Shown here: one piece after another, positions 22,114 through 33,779 of the stretch
Position numbering within the stretch: the stretch's first letter is position 1
Layout: each line of letters opens with the position of its first letter
Assembly (NCBI GenBank): GCA_965153355.1
Contig: OZ231126.1
Coordinates: 105,772,001 to 105,836,000, forward strand
Origin: Flaccisagitta enflata
Lineage: Eukaryota; Chaetognatha; Sagittoidea; Aphragmophora
Length of the DNA stretch: 64,000 nucleotides
Reading direction: 5' to 3'
Translations under genes and position numbers: made by a program
Notes under the pieces: model-generated
The model's input: the letters and a program-made list of their open reading frames with translations, nothing else
Told to the model about the DNA's origin: nothing
Database searches by the model: none

Positions 22114-22195
22114 TCATCATGTATCATTATCAGAAGCACTTCACTTCACGTCAGATACATTTAAAAATTTTGATGATACTTTTTATCAAGATTGA

Positions 22196-22380
22196 GTTTA
22201 ATCTGAGAGGACAGATTTCAAGCCTGGGAGGGAAGATTTTATGTCTGAAAGGGCAGATTTCAGGCCTGAGAGGGCCTGGGGGGGACGAACAAACGGACGG
22301 ACGAACAAATGAACGGACGGACGGACGAACGGACAAACGAACGAACAAAAGTCCCCTGTGTTCTACGGACAGACACACCC
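22196..22380 (+). mobile_element. Array-element fragment with ACGGACGAAC microsatellite
   Basis: Degenerate units (GAGAGGGCAGATTTCAGGCC type), then a GGACGGACGAAC tract and GTCCCCTGTGTTCTAC, the subterminal text of type B array elements (compare 38105-38130). The end hairpin is missing. Confidence 0.5.
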
Positions 22381-22837
22381 CTTTAAAGAGATGCGAGGAT
22401 GCATCTAATAATGGTTAGGAGTGGTGTTTGAGTGTGTGGGATTGCGTAAACTAACTTTGAGAAAATGGGGGACAAACTGATAGACATACGGATAGACCGA
22501 TGGACAGACACACCCTCTTATTGAGATGCCAGGATGCATCTAATAATGGTTAGGGGTGCTGCTTGAGTGTGTGGGAGTGCGTAAACTGACTTTGAAAATG
22601 GGGGACGGACTGATGGACATACGGATGGACAGACGGAGAGACACACCCTCTTATAGAGATGCGAGGACGCAACTAATAATGGTTAGGGGTGTTGTTTGAG
22701 TGTGTGGGAGTGAGTAAACTGACTTTGAGAAAATGGGGGACAAACTGACAGACATACGGATGGACCGATGGACAGACACACCCTCTTTTAGAGATGCCAG
22801 GATGCATCTAATAATCATCATCATCATCATCATCATC

Positions 22838-23155
22838 CAGGGGTGTATATAATTGAGTCGCTTTTGAATCCCCCCCCCCTGCCTTTGATTATCTTCCCCA
22901 AGACGCGACAAGTCGCGTTTTAAAATCTATGGTTTTCTCCCCCATACAGCAATAAAACAGTGCAGTAAAGGTTCAAATAGTGTTAAATTGCGTTTTACTA
23001 ACTAGTATTTACAATTTGGTACTGTCAAAAGTTATATTTTCCCCAAATTTTCTTTTTTTCTCTTTTTTCCCCCCTTTGATTTTCTTCCCCACCTCCAAAC
23101 CCTTTGATTTCCCCCCCACAAAGGGGGGGGGGGAACTCAATTATATACAAGCCTG
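22838..23155 (+). mobile_element. Small TIR element inside an ATC microsatellite
   Basis: Left end CCAGGGGTGTATATAATTGA; right end, read inverted, CAGGCTTGTATATAATTGAG. Long C and G homopolymers lie just inside. ATC repeats flank both sides. A further right end of this family is visible near 48935-48976 (ATTATATACACCCCTGTA). Confidence 0.5.
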
Positions 23156-23345
23156 TCATCATCATCATCACGTGTTGGTTGAAAGTTGTCATTTCTTCAT
23201 TTCACCATTTTCATCGTCATGGCCAGCGTCAGCGTCAGCGTCAGTGTCATCGTCATCGTCCTTGGACCTTGGAAATGTTGTTGTCGTTGTTGCTGTCGTT
23301 GTTGTTGTCGTTGTCGCCATCATCAGCCTCATCGTCATCTTTTTT
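23155..23345 (+). repeat. ATC/GTC-rich low-complexity tract
   Basis: CATCATCATC, CAGCGTCAGCGTCAGTGTC and TTGTCGTTGTTGCTGTCG runs. The open frames rich in Ser, Val or Arg across it are artefacts. Confidence 0.7.
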
Positions 23346-23470
23346 TTGTTATCCTGTCATTCCAATGTAGTAAATTAAACTATTTCACCAGACAACTGAC
23401 TTTGAGAAAATGACATATGGAGAGACGGATGGACACACCCTCTTATAGAGATGCAAGGACGCATCTAATA

Positions 23471-23698
23471 CTATATTGGCAAAAAGTTTGTCCCCGCCTT
23501 TAAATAAACTTATTAAGCATAAATATTTATACAATAATAAAATTACAAATTTACTTAGAAGAATGCAATTGATAATTTCTGAAAGATCATATACGTATAA
23601 AATCATGAAAATCTGGAAATATTGTTTTATTCAGAAGAAATTCATTTAATAAACTATTTACTAAAATGGAAAAGAGGACAAACTTTTTTCCAAGGTAG
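23471..23698 (+). mobile_element. 228-bp TIR element with TA target duplication
   Basis: It begins CTATATTGGCAAAAAGTTTG and ends, read inverted, CTACCTTGGAAAAAAGTTTG. TA flanks both sides, and removal restores the family sequence CTAATAATGGTTAGG. No coding capacity, so it is a MITE of the TA-inserting superfamily type. Confidence 0.7.
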
Positions 23699-24099
23699 TA
23701 ATGGTTAGGGTTGGTGTTTGAGTGTGTGGGAGTGCGTAAACTGACTTTGAGAAAATGAGGAATGGACCGACGGACATACAGATGGATGGATGGATGGGCG
23801 GGCACACCCTCTTATAGAGATGCGAGGACGCATCTAATAATGGTAAGGGGTGGTGTTTGAGTGTGTGGGAATGCGTAAACTGACTGAGAAAATGAGGGAC
23901 GGACCAACGGACATACGGATGGACGGATGGACACACCCTCTTATAGAGATGCGAGGACGCAACTAATAATGGTTAGGGGTGGTGTTTGAGTGTGTGGGAG
24001 TGCATAAACTGACTTTGAGAAAATTGGGATGGTCCGACGGACATACTGATGGGCGGACACACCATCTTATAGAGATGCAAGGACGCATCTAAAAAGAAA

Positions 24100-25016
24100 T
24101 ACAAATTAAAACGGCAATTTTTTTGTCAAGGTAGATGCAGGTGTCATCTCAGATTGAGGAATAAAATGGTTTTCTGGGACGCTTTTCTTTCAAATATTTC
24201 GTAACATGATTTTAGATTTCATATTTGCTTGAAACGGATTTGAACCTGTGTATTGTAGGCTAAACTATGATATTAATCACAATGGCATCTAGTGGCGCAC
24301 ACTATGACATGCAACAAATCTCTATCGTATTATTCCCTAGAAACGCGTTTCTAAGAAACAAGAGCCATGAACACAAGTTGAAAAACCCTTGCCGTTTCAT
24401 TCACTCTTTACCCAATTGTATTGAGCTAAGTTTGAAAGAAAATGGAATGAAAAATTACCGGTTCAATTATTCATATGTTCCTGACCGCATAAAGCCATGG
24501 AATTTCATACGTGACATCGGACGGGGACAGAGAATGGTCGCCCGATGCAGTTCATGTGAATTACTCATTCCTTGCTACCTTTACATCAGATTCGATTTTT
24601 TGTATTTCGTTTTACCCACTGAAAATGGCTTCGACTGATATTTTTATATCGGACACACTAAAGTACACATCTACTTTACCCAAAACTGCAAGTCGTTCAG
24701 ATTTTGAAGGTTTTTGTATTTTGGCAGACCCACATCCTGGTAGACCCATCTGCTAAGGAAATCGCTAGTTTATGGGGATCATGGCCAGCAGAACCCTAGC
24801 AGACCCACATTTTACTGACTTGGGGATCACCTCCAGCAGACCCATAGGCAAACTGGCAGACCCACTTAATAGATGGTAAAACATGTAGTTAAATCCCTTT
24901 TATTAACTTGGGGATCTCGGCTAGCAGACCCATGAACAATCTGGCAGACCCACTTAATAGATGAGAATACATGCAACAGAACTCTCTCTACTAACATGGG
25001 GACAATAAAACTTTTT
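24100..25016. other. Intergenic stretch with TGGCAGACCCAC repeats
   Basis: From 24720 to 25010, short units such as CTGGCAGACCCAC and TTGGGGATC recur; related units lie at 39415-39490. The 123-codon open frame at 24267-24638 matches nothing I recognise, and I do not call it a gene. Confidence 0.5.
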
Positions 25017-27060
25017 TTTTTGTCCTAGAATGAATGGCATCAGTGAAAAGTTTACTTTTTATGTCTAGTTTGAGATAAAAAAAAGTTTGTGCCCTTTTTC
25101 CCAAATTTCCCTTCCCAGGAGCCCATATAGTGACCCCCTTTTAGGGGGTTTGAGCCACCACCAGAAAAAGGCCAAATTCATGCTTTTTCACCTTGTTTTT
25201 TTTTTTATATTTTCTTCTTGGATTGATATAAAACCTTGGGATTGGTCTTGTTTGAAGGATATGTAGTAGTAGTATATGTTATAATAAGAAATAGATGACA
25301 GTGGCCCCCAGGGGTTCCTCCAGGGGCCCCAAATGGGGGAAAAATCAGAAAATCACCTATATAATGAGCTTTTTTTTGCTTATTCTCTCTCAAGATGTTG
25401 GAGATTTGTATTTTATGTAAAGATACCCTCATCTTGTGGTGGGATACACAAACAAAGCTTGGGGGCCCCTGAGGGGGGCTCATTTGGGGCCCCTTAAATA
25501 GGTAAAATGGCCAAAAAAGGCCAAAAACTTGACATTTTTGAATTTTTTTCAAAAATCTAAGTAAATGGAGGGCCGAAGAATCTGTTCAGACACCGTCATC
25601 TAGTGCAGGAGAGCTACAAGTTAACAAAGGTTATGGCTTAAGACCCTTGAGGGGCCCTTCTGGAGGGCGCAAAGAACCCAAAATGGAAAAAATTATCGAA
25701 ATCTTGAGTTTTTCTATAGTACCGGAATCAAAGAACTGGTGATAAGGAGGGAAGCCATATCTCTCCAATTACAAGGATATGGGATCTGAAATTTTTCTGT
25801 GGTGTGCACCAATAGAATCTCCCCATTAGGGTTTGGAGCTGTTCCGGGCAATTTTTGTTTTTGGTTGTCAAAAAAAAAATTTTTCTTAAAATTGCTATTG
25901 TAGGCCAAAAAATTTATTTCAAAATTTGTCTTTTATGTTACATATAGGTAATGCCCAGGGCTACAAATTTCATTTTTTGAAAAATAAATTTCGGCCAATT
26001 TTTAAGGGAACGACACTGAAAAAGCAAAAATTTCAAAAAAATGAAAAATAGCTATATTTTCCTTAATAATCGGCTAAACATGATAATTTTTGGCATGATA
26101 CAGTATGATTTTTTTGGAATGCAACATAAGAAACCTATATATCTCTGCTCCTGAGCACAGTAGAAAGATGCGGATTGCACCATTGGATAGAGCACAAAAA
26201 ACTATTTTTTCTGTGTTTTTTCTGACATCATGCATCATGAGATATGTCTACCACAATGCTAGTAAAAACATTGACATCTCTAACATCAAGAAATTGGCTG
26301 TCTAATTCTCCCTACAAAAGGAATGAGCAGGTTCAGTTGATCAAATAATTAGCAATCAAGGGGCTTCCGTGTGATTTTCTGGACAGACCTTAGAAAATAT
26401 TTGTGTTATGATTCAGTTGGTCTCATGATCACCAATTATTTGATCAACTGATCTTCCTCATCTTTTTTAGAAGGAGAATCAGACAGCCAATTTCAAGATG
26501 TTAAAGAAGTCAATATTTTTCCTGGCTTGGTGGTAGAGATACTTCATATTGCATCACAATATCAGAAAAAACATAGAAAAAATAGTTTTTTGTGCTCTAT
26601 CCAATGGTGCAATCCCTATCTTGCTACGATGCTCAGGAGCGGAGATAAATAGGTTTCTTATGTTGCATTCCAAAAAAATCATACTGTAGTAGTCCTGAGA
26701 ACTTCTAATGTGTATGCAAAATTTCAACAGTCATAGTTGAATTTTGAAGGACTTAAAGGATTTTGAAATTTTTCTTAAAATTTCATATACTAACAAAGTA
26801 ACTGATAATTTTTTGCTTCCAAAAAAAATTTGGTCACTGCGACCCCTTAAAAAAAATTTGTTTTTCTTATAAATTGCCAACATTGGCTATTTTTCTAGGT
26901 TTGTTAAAAACAGTTCCTGTGATCCGATTCACTTCATTTTTGGAGGGATTACTAACCTACATGTGCAAAAACTATGTTTCAAATTTCAAGTTAATCGGAC
27001 AATTTGTTCCGGAGTTATTAAAGATCAAAGTTGAAAGGGCGAGCCAAAATTATTGTATTG
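25017..27060 (+). repeat. Long repeat, left partner of an inverted duplication
   Basis: Segments of this repeat recur inverted: 25718-26098 plus 26689-27060 at 33780-34567, and 25088-25560 at 38425-38776 plus 39220-39330. The inverted partner is split and lacks the part equivalent to 25560-25718. The repeat carries no recognisable protein. It is interrupted here by the TIR element at 26101-26686. Confidence 0.75.
26101..26686 (+). mobile_element. 586-bp TIR element with TA target duplication
   Basis: The ends are perfect inverted copies for at least 30 bp, beginning CAGTATGATTTTTTTGGAAT. Pairing with mismatches extends over about 250 bp on each side, so the element would fold on itself. TA occurs at both flanks (26099-26100 and 26687-26688). 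The inverted copy of the host repeat near 34185-34195 shows the empty site with a single TA. No transposase frame; a Tc1/mariner-type MITE by structure. Confidence 0.85.
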
Positions 27061-27083
27061 ATGGAATCTTGGAATAGTCAGGG

Positions 27084-27400
27084 AGCTTAATGGCAGAAAC
27101 TAAAGTGTAGGTCCAAAAATATCAAAAAGCTCTGGAACTTCATTGTTCTGACCTTTTTTTGCGTGCTGACCACAAATCTGACCTCCATTTTGGGATATTT
27201 TTTGGGCCCCCCATTCAAAGATCCTTTTTTTTTTGCAATTTTTGGGCTAAAAACGCATTTTTTTGGCTGTTGGCGCAATTTGGAGTACACTGTTGTCACT
27301 TGGTTGCGTTTTTCAGTCAAACCTAACAAGAACTGAAGTGAATACACAGTTTATGAGAATCAGGCAGCCTTACGGGAACTGTTATTGGCTAGAAACAGAC
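27084..27400. other. AT-rich stretch, no gene seen
   Basis: No repeat family or gene recognised here. Confidence 0.4.
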
Positions 27401-27960
27401 CAAAAATGGCCATAAACAGCATTGATTCCAAAAATATCAATATTGTTTAAAATTTTCTTGCCATTTACTCTAAATTAAGTCAGAACTAGGACAAACATAC
27501 TCATTGAGAGCTTTGGACACTGATACGGGGTTCAAAACAGGCCAGAAACAGGCTAAAAAACGCCTAAAATGGCCAAAACTGGCATTTTCATCTAAAAGAT
27601 CATTGTTTTTCAGAACTTTTTTGCTAATCTCACTTAATCCAGTCAGAACTACATCGAATATACACATTAAGAGCTTTGGACACTGATATGAAGGTCATGA
27701 TAAGCCAAAAAAAGGCCAAAAATGACCAAAAATGACCAAAAATGGCCTTAAATGGCCAAAATTGGCATTTTCATCAAACAGATTATTGTTATTCAGAATT
27801 TTTTTGCTAATCTCACTCAATCCGGTCAGAACTAGGTCAAATCTACTCATTGAGAGCTTTGGACACTGATATGAGGGTCATAACAGGCCAAAAATGGCCT
27901 AAAGTGGCCAAAATTGGCATTTTCATCATACAGATCTTTGTACTCAGAATTTTGATATGA
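27400..27960 (+). repeat. Three long tandem units (about 160-180 bp)
   Basis: Each unit contains GAGAGCTTTGGACACTGATA, runs of GGCCAAAAATGGCC and GCTAATCTCACTCAATCC. Units are imperfect. The palindromic GGCCAAAAATGGCC submotif itself repeats in the second unit. Confidence 0.75.
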
Positions 27961-28079
27961 GCCTTAACTTACCTTATATACCTTAATATGAGTTCTTTAT
28001 ATTTGTCAACAAGAAGTGACAGAAGCATATAATAAACATTCCTCAAATCAGTACAAACTATTCTACCGGAAATTCCCAC

Positions 28080-28240
28080 CCTCAAGGTTCAAATCCCAGC
28101 GTCACAAACTAAATTTGGCAAAGGTCCTCCTGATATCCACAGGACATTGTCCCCTTTAGGGCTGCTGCCCTGCTAACCATCACTTATAATCACCAACATA
28201 AAGATCATGGCAACGTGTATCGCTGACATCCACAAAACAC
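28080..28240 (+). mobile_element. Degenerate array-element tail
   Basis: CACAGGACATTGTCCCCTTT, GGGCTGCTGCCCTGC and GGCAACGTGTATCGCTGAC match, in order, the right end of type B array elements. Confidence 0.45.
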
Positions 28241-28309
28241 ATAATCTACAACTAAAACTGGATTAACAAGAAAGAATTATTTGCTTTACTAGTAACACAG
28301 ATACATGGG

Positions 28310-28690
28310 CCAAGGTGGTGCGCCTGGCATAACTATTTCTTAGGCCTATCCCAAGCTCTATCAGACCTTTCCTGGGCTCTCTCAATCTAACCGTAGATGA
28401 AAATGATAATGAATGAAATGATGAAAAACATGAATTTATAGAACTATCCCAAGCTCTATCAGACATATCCTAAGCACTATCAGACCTCTATCGGACCTAT
28501 CCCGAGCTCTATCAGACCTTTCGCAAGCTCTATCAACCAAACCATAGATGAATATCGAAATGAATGAAAGGACGAGAGGCATGAATCTCTAGACCTATCC
28601 CAAGCTCTATCAGACCTATCCCGAACTCTGTCAGACCTTTCCCAAGTTCAATCAACGTAACTGTAGATGAATATTATAATGAATGAAATG
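28310..28690 (+). repeat. CTCTATCAGACCTATCCCAAG tandem array
   Basis: Units of 20-22 bp are grouped into blocks of roughly 120 bp by the text AACC(A/G)TAGATGAATAT and GAATGAAATG. The same higher-order arrangement recurs at 33045-33230. Confidence 0.75.
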
Positions 28691-28699
28691 CTGAGAACC

Positions 28700-29395
28700 A
28701 GTGCCTGGCGGGACTTAGTTCCCGAGGTCCCGACATGCCGGGACATCATCTTGTCCCAAAATCCCGGGACCTGATGTATATCCCGAACCTGTGCTCTTCC
28801 TCCTCCTCCACCACCACTTCCTTTTATTCCACCACCACCTAGTACCCCTCCCGTTTTTTGGTGGTGGTGGTGGAAATATTTTTTCTTCAGACATTTTTTT
28901 TTAGATTCATGGTGGATGTTCTGGGATCATTTTACAAATAAAGGTTAAAAATCTATAAATAAAGAAACAAGCCCAATAGGGCAACGATGCGTCCTTTTGT
29001 GTGGTCTGAGTAGAGGGAATTTAGGAGTTATGGCTAGACTTACAGATTGACATTCAATATATATAATGAGCTACTATTTAATTGTGGTAAAGCTAAGACT
29101 AAGAGATCAATGCTTTGATGAATTTTGCATATTGCAGTGCTAATCTTAGACATTTATCGTAATGCTTTCAAGAACATGGTATAAACAAAATGTTCAAAAT
29201 ACTATTAGCCTTTAGTCAACTAGCAAAGGATGAAATATCTTTTTGTGAAATGATTAGGTGAATTCACACAGAGAGAAGTAGCATAACTGTCAAAATTTTT
29301 TTGAATGGAATGCAAAAGGATTAATTTGAAAAAAATTGATTCTGGAGGTGGGAGGGACGGGGGCAAGATCCACACAATAACAAAATTAGTGCTAC
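28700..29395. other. Intergenic stretch, no gene seen
   Basis: It starts with a GC-rich segment holding several GGGAC/GTCCC inverted motifs (28705-28790). The rest is AT-rich without a recognisable feature. Confidence 0.4.
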
Positions 29396-29400
29396 TCTGT

Positions 29401-31316
29401 AGATGCGAGGACGCATCTAAAAATGATCAGGGGTGGTTGGAGAGTGATTGAAGATGGATGAGCGGGATTTTTGAGGTAGGGTAATGGACGGACGAACCCT
29501 CTTATAGAGATGCGAGGACGCATCTAAAAATGATCAGGGGTGGTTGGAGAGTGATTGAAGATGGATGAGCGGGATTTTTGAGGTAGGGTAACGGACGGAC
29601 GAACCCTCTTATAGAGATGCGAGGACGCATCTAAAAATGATCAGGGGTGGTTGGAGAGTGATTGAAGATGGATGAGCGGGATTTTTGAGGTAGGGTAACG
29701 GACGGACGAACCCTCTTATAGAGATGCGAGGACGCATCTAAAAATGATCAGGGGTGGTTGGAGAGTGATTGAAGATGGATGAGCGGGATTTTTGAGGTAG
29801 GGTAACGGACGGACGAACCCTCTTATAGAGATGCGAGGACGCATCTAAAAATGATCAGGGTGGTTGAGTGATTGAAGATGGATGGCGGGATTTTGAGGTA
29901 GGGTAATGGACGGACAAACCCTCTTATAGAGATGCGAGGACGCATCTAAAAATGATCAGGGGTGGTTGGAGAGTGATTGAAGATGGATGAGCGGGATTTT
30001 TGAGGTAGGGTAACGGATGGACGAACCCTCTTATAGGATGAGAGGACGCATCTAAAAATGATCAGGGGTGGTTGGAGAGTGATTGAAGATGGATGAGCAG
30101 GATTTTTGAGGTAGGGTAACGGACGACGGACGAACTCTTATAGAGATGCGAGGACGCATCTAAAAATGATCAGGGGTGGTTGGAGAGTGATTGAAGATGG
30201 ATGAGCGGGATTTTTGAGGTAGGGTAACGGACGGACGAACCCTCTTATAGAGATGCGAGGACGCATCTAAAAATGATCAGGGGTGGTTGGAGAGTGATTG
30301 AAGATGGATGAGCGGGATTTTTGAGGTAGGGTAACGGACGGACGAACCCTCTTATAGAGATGCGAGGACGCATCTAAAAATGATCAGGGGTGGTTGGAGA
30401 GTGATTGAAGATGGATGAGCGGGATTTTTGAGGTAGGGTAACGGACGGACGAACCCTCTTATAGAGATGCGAGGACGCATCTAAAAATGATCAGGGGTGG
30501 TTGGAGAGTGATTGAAGATGGATGAGCGGGATTTTTGAGGTAGGGTAACGGACGGACGAACCCTCTTATAGAGATGCGAGGACGCATCTAAAAATGATCA
30601 GGGGTGGTTGGAGAGTGATTGAAGATGGATGAGCGGGATTTTTGAGGTAGGGTAACGGACGGACGAACCCTCTTATAGAGATGCGAGGACGCATCTAAAA
30701 ATGATCAGGGGTGGTTGAAGTGATTGAAGATGGATGGCGGGATTTTGAGGTAGGGTAACGGACGGACGAACCCTCTTATAGAGATGCGAGGACGCATCTA
30801 AAAATGATCAGGGGTGGTGAGTGATTGAAGATGGATGAGCGGGATTTTGAGGTAGGGTAACGGACGGACGAACCCTCTTATAGAGATGCAAGGACATCTA
30901 AAAATGATCAGGGGTGGTTGGAGAGTGATTGAAGATGGATGAGCGGGATTTTTGAGGTAGGAACGGACGAACCCCTCTGAGATGCAGGCGCATCTAAAAA
31001 TGATCAGGAGTGGTTGGAGTGATTGAAGATGGATGAGCGGGATTTTTGAGGTAGGGTAACCGACGGACGAACCCTCTTATAGAGATGCGAGGACGCATCT
31101 AAAAATGATCAGGGGTGGTTGGAGAGTGATTGAAGATGGATGAGCGGGATTTTTGAGGTAGGGTAAAAGACAGACGAACCCTCTTATAGAGATGCGAGGA
31201 CGCATCTAAAAATGATCAGGGGTGGTTGGAGAGTGATTGAAGATGGATGAGCGGGATTTTTGAGGTAGGGTAACGGACGGACGAACCCTCTTATAGAGAT
31301 GCGAGGACGCATCTAA
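29401..31316 (+). mobile_element. Tandem array of about 18 units of 107 bp, each ending in a hairpin
   Basis: The hairpin AGATGCG-AGGA-CGCATCT followed by AAAAATGATCAGGGG recurs every 107 bp from 29401 to 31297. Each unit also contains GGTTGGAGAGTGATTGAAGA, TTTTTGAGGTAGGGTAA, GGACGGACGAACC and CTCTTATAGAG. A few units have short deletions, around 29860, 30715, 30810 and 30960. Unit design equals that of the dispersed units at 22386-24092: body, short ACGG tract, CTCTTATAG, 7-bp-stem hairpin, A-run. It is a head-to-tail array of a very short hairpin-ended element. Non-coding and not CRISPR, since no unique spacers exist. Confidence 0.9.
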
Positions 31317-31319
31317 AAA

Positions 31320-31640
31320 ATTTATAAATGAAGGAAAAAAATTAAGTACTTTGACTAGATTTTTCATGTTTCTAGATCTTTCATTTTTTTAAATCTTTTA
31401 TTTTTAAATATTTCACTTTTCAAAATCTTTCACTTTTTTTATTTCATTTTGTTGTGTTTTGATTTTTCACTTTACATTTTTTCTCTTTTTTTCACCTTTC
31501 AACTTTTTTTTATTTTATATTCATTTTTTTATAATCAATTTTACCAATTGTTTTGATATACAATTTTTTTTTACTGGCTATTTTTCAATTTTTTCACTCT
31601 CTACTTTTTATTTCTTTAACTTTATATGTATTCAGATGAA
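31320..31640. other. T-rich low-complexity sequence
   Basis: TTTTTCACTTTTT-type text; the Phe-rich frame across it is an artefact. Confidence 0.6.
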
Positions 31641-31762
31641 AAAAAAGAAAAACAAAAATGATCAATTATTCTCCCACATGGTTAACTCGAGAACTTCAGA
31701 ATTATCATAAAACAAATGCTGAAATAAGTCAGTCGTCTTTCTCACCCTCGCTATCTCTTCTC

Positions 31763-31877
<115 letters not shown>

Positions 31878-31879
31878 AC

Positions 31880-32370
31880 AAAGGAAAAACTCGAAGAGCA
31901 TAAATGGCATGGAATAACCAGGTATCACGCTTGAGGGATTGTCTTCAATTCTGATCATCGACAAATAAACATCGAAACATCGAGTCTTTTTTTATAGTTT
32001 TTGCGCTCTGAAAAGGCTGCATGATTTTTGCTAAACAATTCCCCATTTCTCTACAGGCGTTCATATTTTGTAAACCTTCCGAGAGGCAGAAATTCTGCCT
32101 CATAAGTTTCCAATATAGATTTTCATGTCTGTTGGTAACCTTTTCTAGTAAAAAGCTTCAAAAAGGCTAACTAAACAGCATGCATGAACTCTTTTACATC
32201 CAAATTGGTCATGACATAGAACCGATTGTAAAAAAGGTTTAAAAAATGTTTGGATTTAATCAAAAAATCTGATTTTTTTCGAGCCTGACAAAATACCTCT
32301 TAGTACTCCACAGGCCCTTGCGGTTTTTAAACTTTCTTTGATTCTTTCATTGCCTCTTTCTTCGCTTCTT
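31880..32370. other. Unique stretch, no gene seen
   Basis: No supportable gene. The text GCGTTCATATTTTGTA near 32060 recurs inverted near 32520 (TACAAAATATGAACGC), followed in both places by CTTCCGAGA(A/G), so 32050-32530 may be a foldback unit around the TTTC run. Confidence 0.45.
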
Positions 32371-32375
32371 TTTTC

Positions 32376-32455
32376 CCTTTTTTCTTTCTTTCTTTCTTTC
32401 TTTCTTTCTTTTGTTCTTTCTTTCTTTCTTTCTTTCTCTTTCTTCTTCTTTTTCA
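32376..32455 (+). repeat. (TTTC)n microsatellite
   Basis: TTTCTTTCTTTC run with a TTTTGTTC interruption. Confidence 0.9.
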
Positions 32456-32539
32456 TCCTCTTCCAAGATCTTCCGACCACATCCCTCACCTTCCGAGAAG
32501 CGGCGCTTCCCGCTTCTACAAAATATGAACGCCTGTAAT

Positions 32540-33040
32540 TCTCTATTTGTGTAAGTCTTGTAAGTCTTGAAAATGAAAGTACATGAAATGAATCAGAATT
32601 CATTCAAACCTACTTTTGTCATTGGCAATCTTTGATTTCATGAAACGTTCAAATATGCTAAGATCTTTTTCTGCCTCAACTTAACATGGAGGACTATATT
32701 TTTGCCTGATTTGAATATGAGGACGAATAGAAAATGAATGCCATACAGCCCTACAAAATAATTTGCAATGAGTTTGCAGCATATTCTGCATTTATCTCAT
32801 TTCAACTCTCATGTGTTTCTCTTTTTCTCGTATTTGAGTTGAGTTTTGAGCAACATAGATAGAATATGACTTATATTCTTGATAGATTTTGGTACCATTA
32901 CCTAGTACCGAGGCCCAATACCGAGCCCCGGTAATGCCCCTGCCCATACCGAGCTCCCGACTTCCGGTATCCAGCCCTACCGTGCCGAGGGACCGGCCGA
33001 CCCTGCCCAAGGGGTCCCGCAAGGCATTGCTGAGAACCAT
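32540..33040. other. Intergenic stretch, no gene seen
   Basis: At 32905-33010 it contains a GC-rich segment with TACCGAG(G/C)CCC repeats. No gene recognised. Confidence 0.4.
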
Positions 33041-33044
33041 GAAC

Positions 33045-33230
33045 CATGAATCTCTAGACCTGTCCCGAGCTCTATCAGACATATCTCAAGCTCTATCAGA
33101 CATATCCCAAGCTCTATCAGACATATCCCACGCTCTATCAGACCTATCCTGAGCTCTATCAAACCTATCCAGAGCTCTATCAAACCTAATTGTAGATAAT
33201 TATGATAATTGAAATGACGAGTAACATGAT
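33045..33230 (+). repeat. CTCTATCAGACATATCCCAAG tandem array
   Basis: Same 21-bp family and same flanking text as 28310-28690, here about seven units. Confidence 0.8.
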
Positions 33231-33274
33231 TGATGAACACAAGTGATTTCAAACATTTTCTGCGATTTTTCACC

Positions 33275-33370
33275 TGAGCGTGACCGACCGACCAACCAAC
33301 CAACCAACCTACCAACCGACCAACCAATCATCCGACGGACAGAGGCTCTTATAGAAGTGCTATGGCACAC
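33275..33370 (+). mobile_element. Fragment of a hairpin-ended element
   Basis: GTGACCGACCGACCAACC microsatellite, then GACGGACAGAGG and CTCTTATAGAAGTGC. The hairpin is decayed. Confidence 0.4.
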
Positions 33371-33779
33371 CCAAAAACAACCTGGAACTAGGGCATTTGT
33401 GTCATTTTTTGTCATTTTGGCCCATTTTGGCCCCCTATATGGAGGCTAAGTCACTTGTGGGGTTATTTGGGATGCCATCTAAGGTGCTCAGGAACTTCAT
33501 CTCACTATACTCCAACTAAGATTTCACCGCCAGTCCCCTATTTGATTATAAGATATTTATGAAATGCTGTTATTACCTAAAATTAGCAAAAATCATCATT
33601 TTGCAATAATGCTGGAGGGTCAATACTTGAAAAATCTCCTGTATCATACCCTAAATGTGTGATCACATGTCAGGTTATGCATATTTGAATGAGTTTGAGG
33701 ATTGCTTGTCATTTTTTTAGGCAACTGGAAGCACAACAAGCATAAGATTGTTTTTTCTTTCAAAATTCTTTAAGTACAG

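Larger units (their letters stand above)
22386..24092 (+). mobile_element. Interrupted tandem units of a GATGCG-hairpin Helitron-like family
   Basis: Units of about 130-135 bp repeat at 22386-22810, resume at 23399-23470 and continue at 23699-24092. Each carries TAATGGTTAGGGGTGGTGTT, TTTGAGAAAATGGGGGAC, a GGACGGAC tract and CACACCCTCTTATAGAGATG, and ends in the hairpin AGATGCG-AGGA-CGCATCT followed by AATA. Two TIR elements (22838-23155 and 23471-23698) and other sequence interrupt the series. Non-coding. Confidence 0.7.

Noticed and set aside
24267-24638. 123-codon plus-strand frame
   Set aside because: No motif, no splice or start support, and no family that I recognise.
29401-31316. CRISPR-like array
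   Set aside because: The period is 107 bp with no unique spacers, and the whole unit is conserved.
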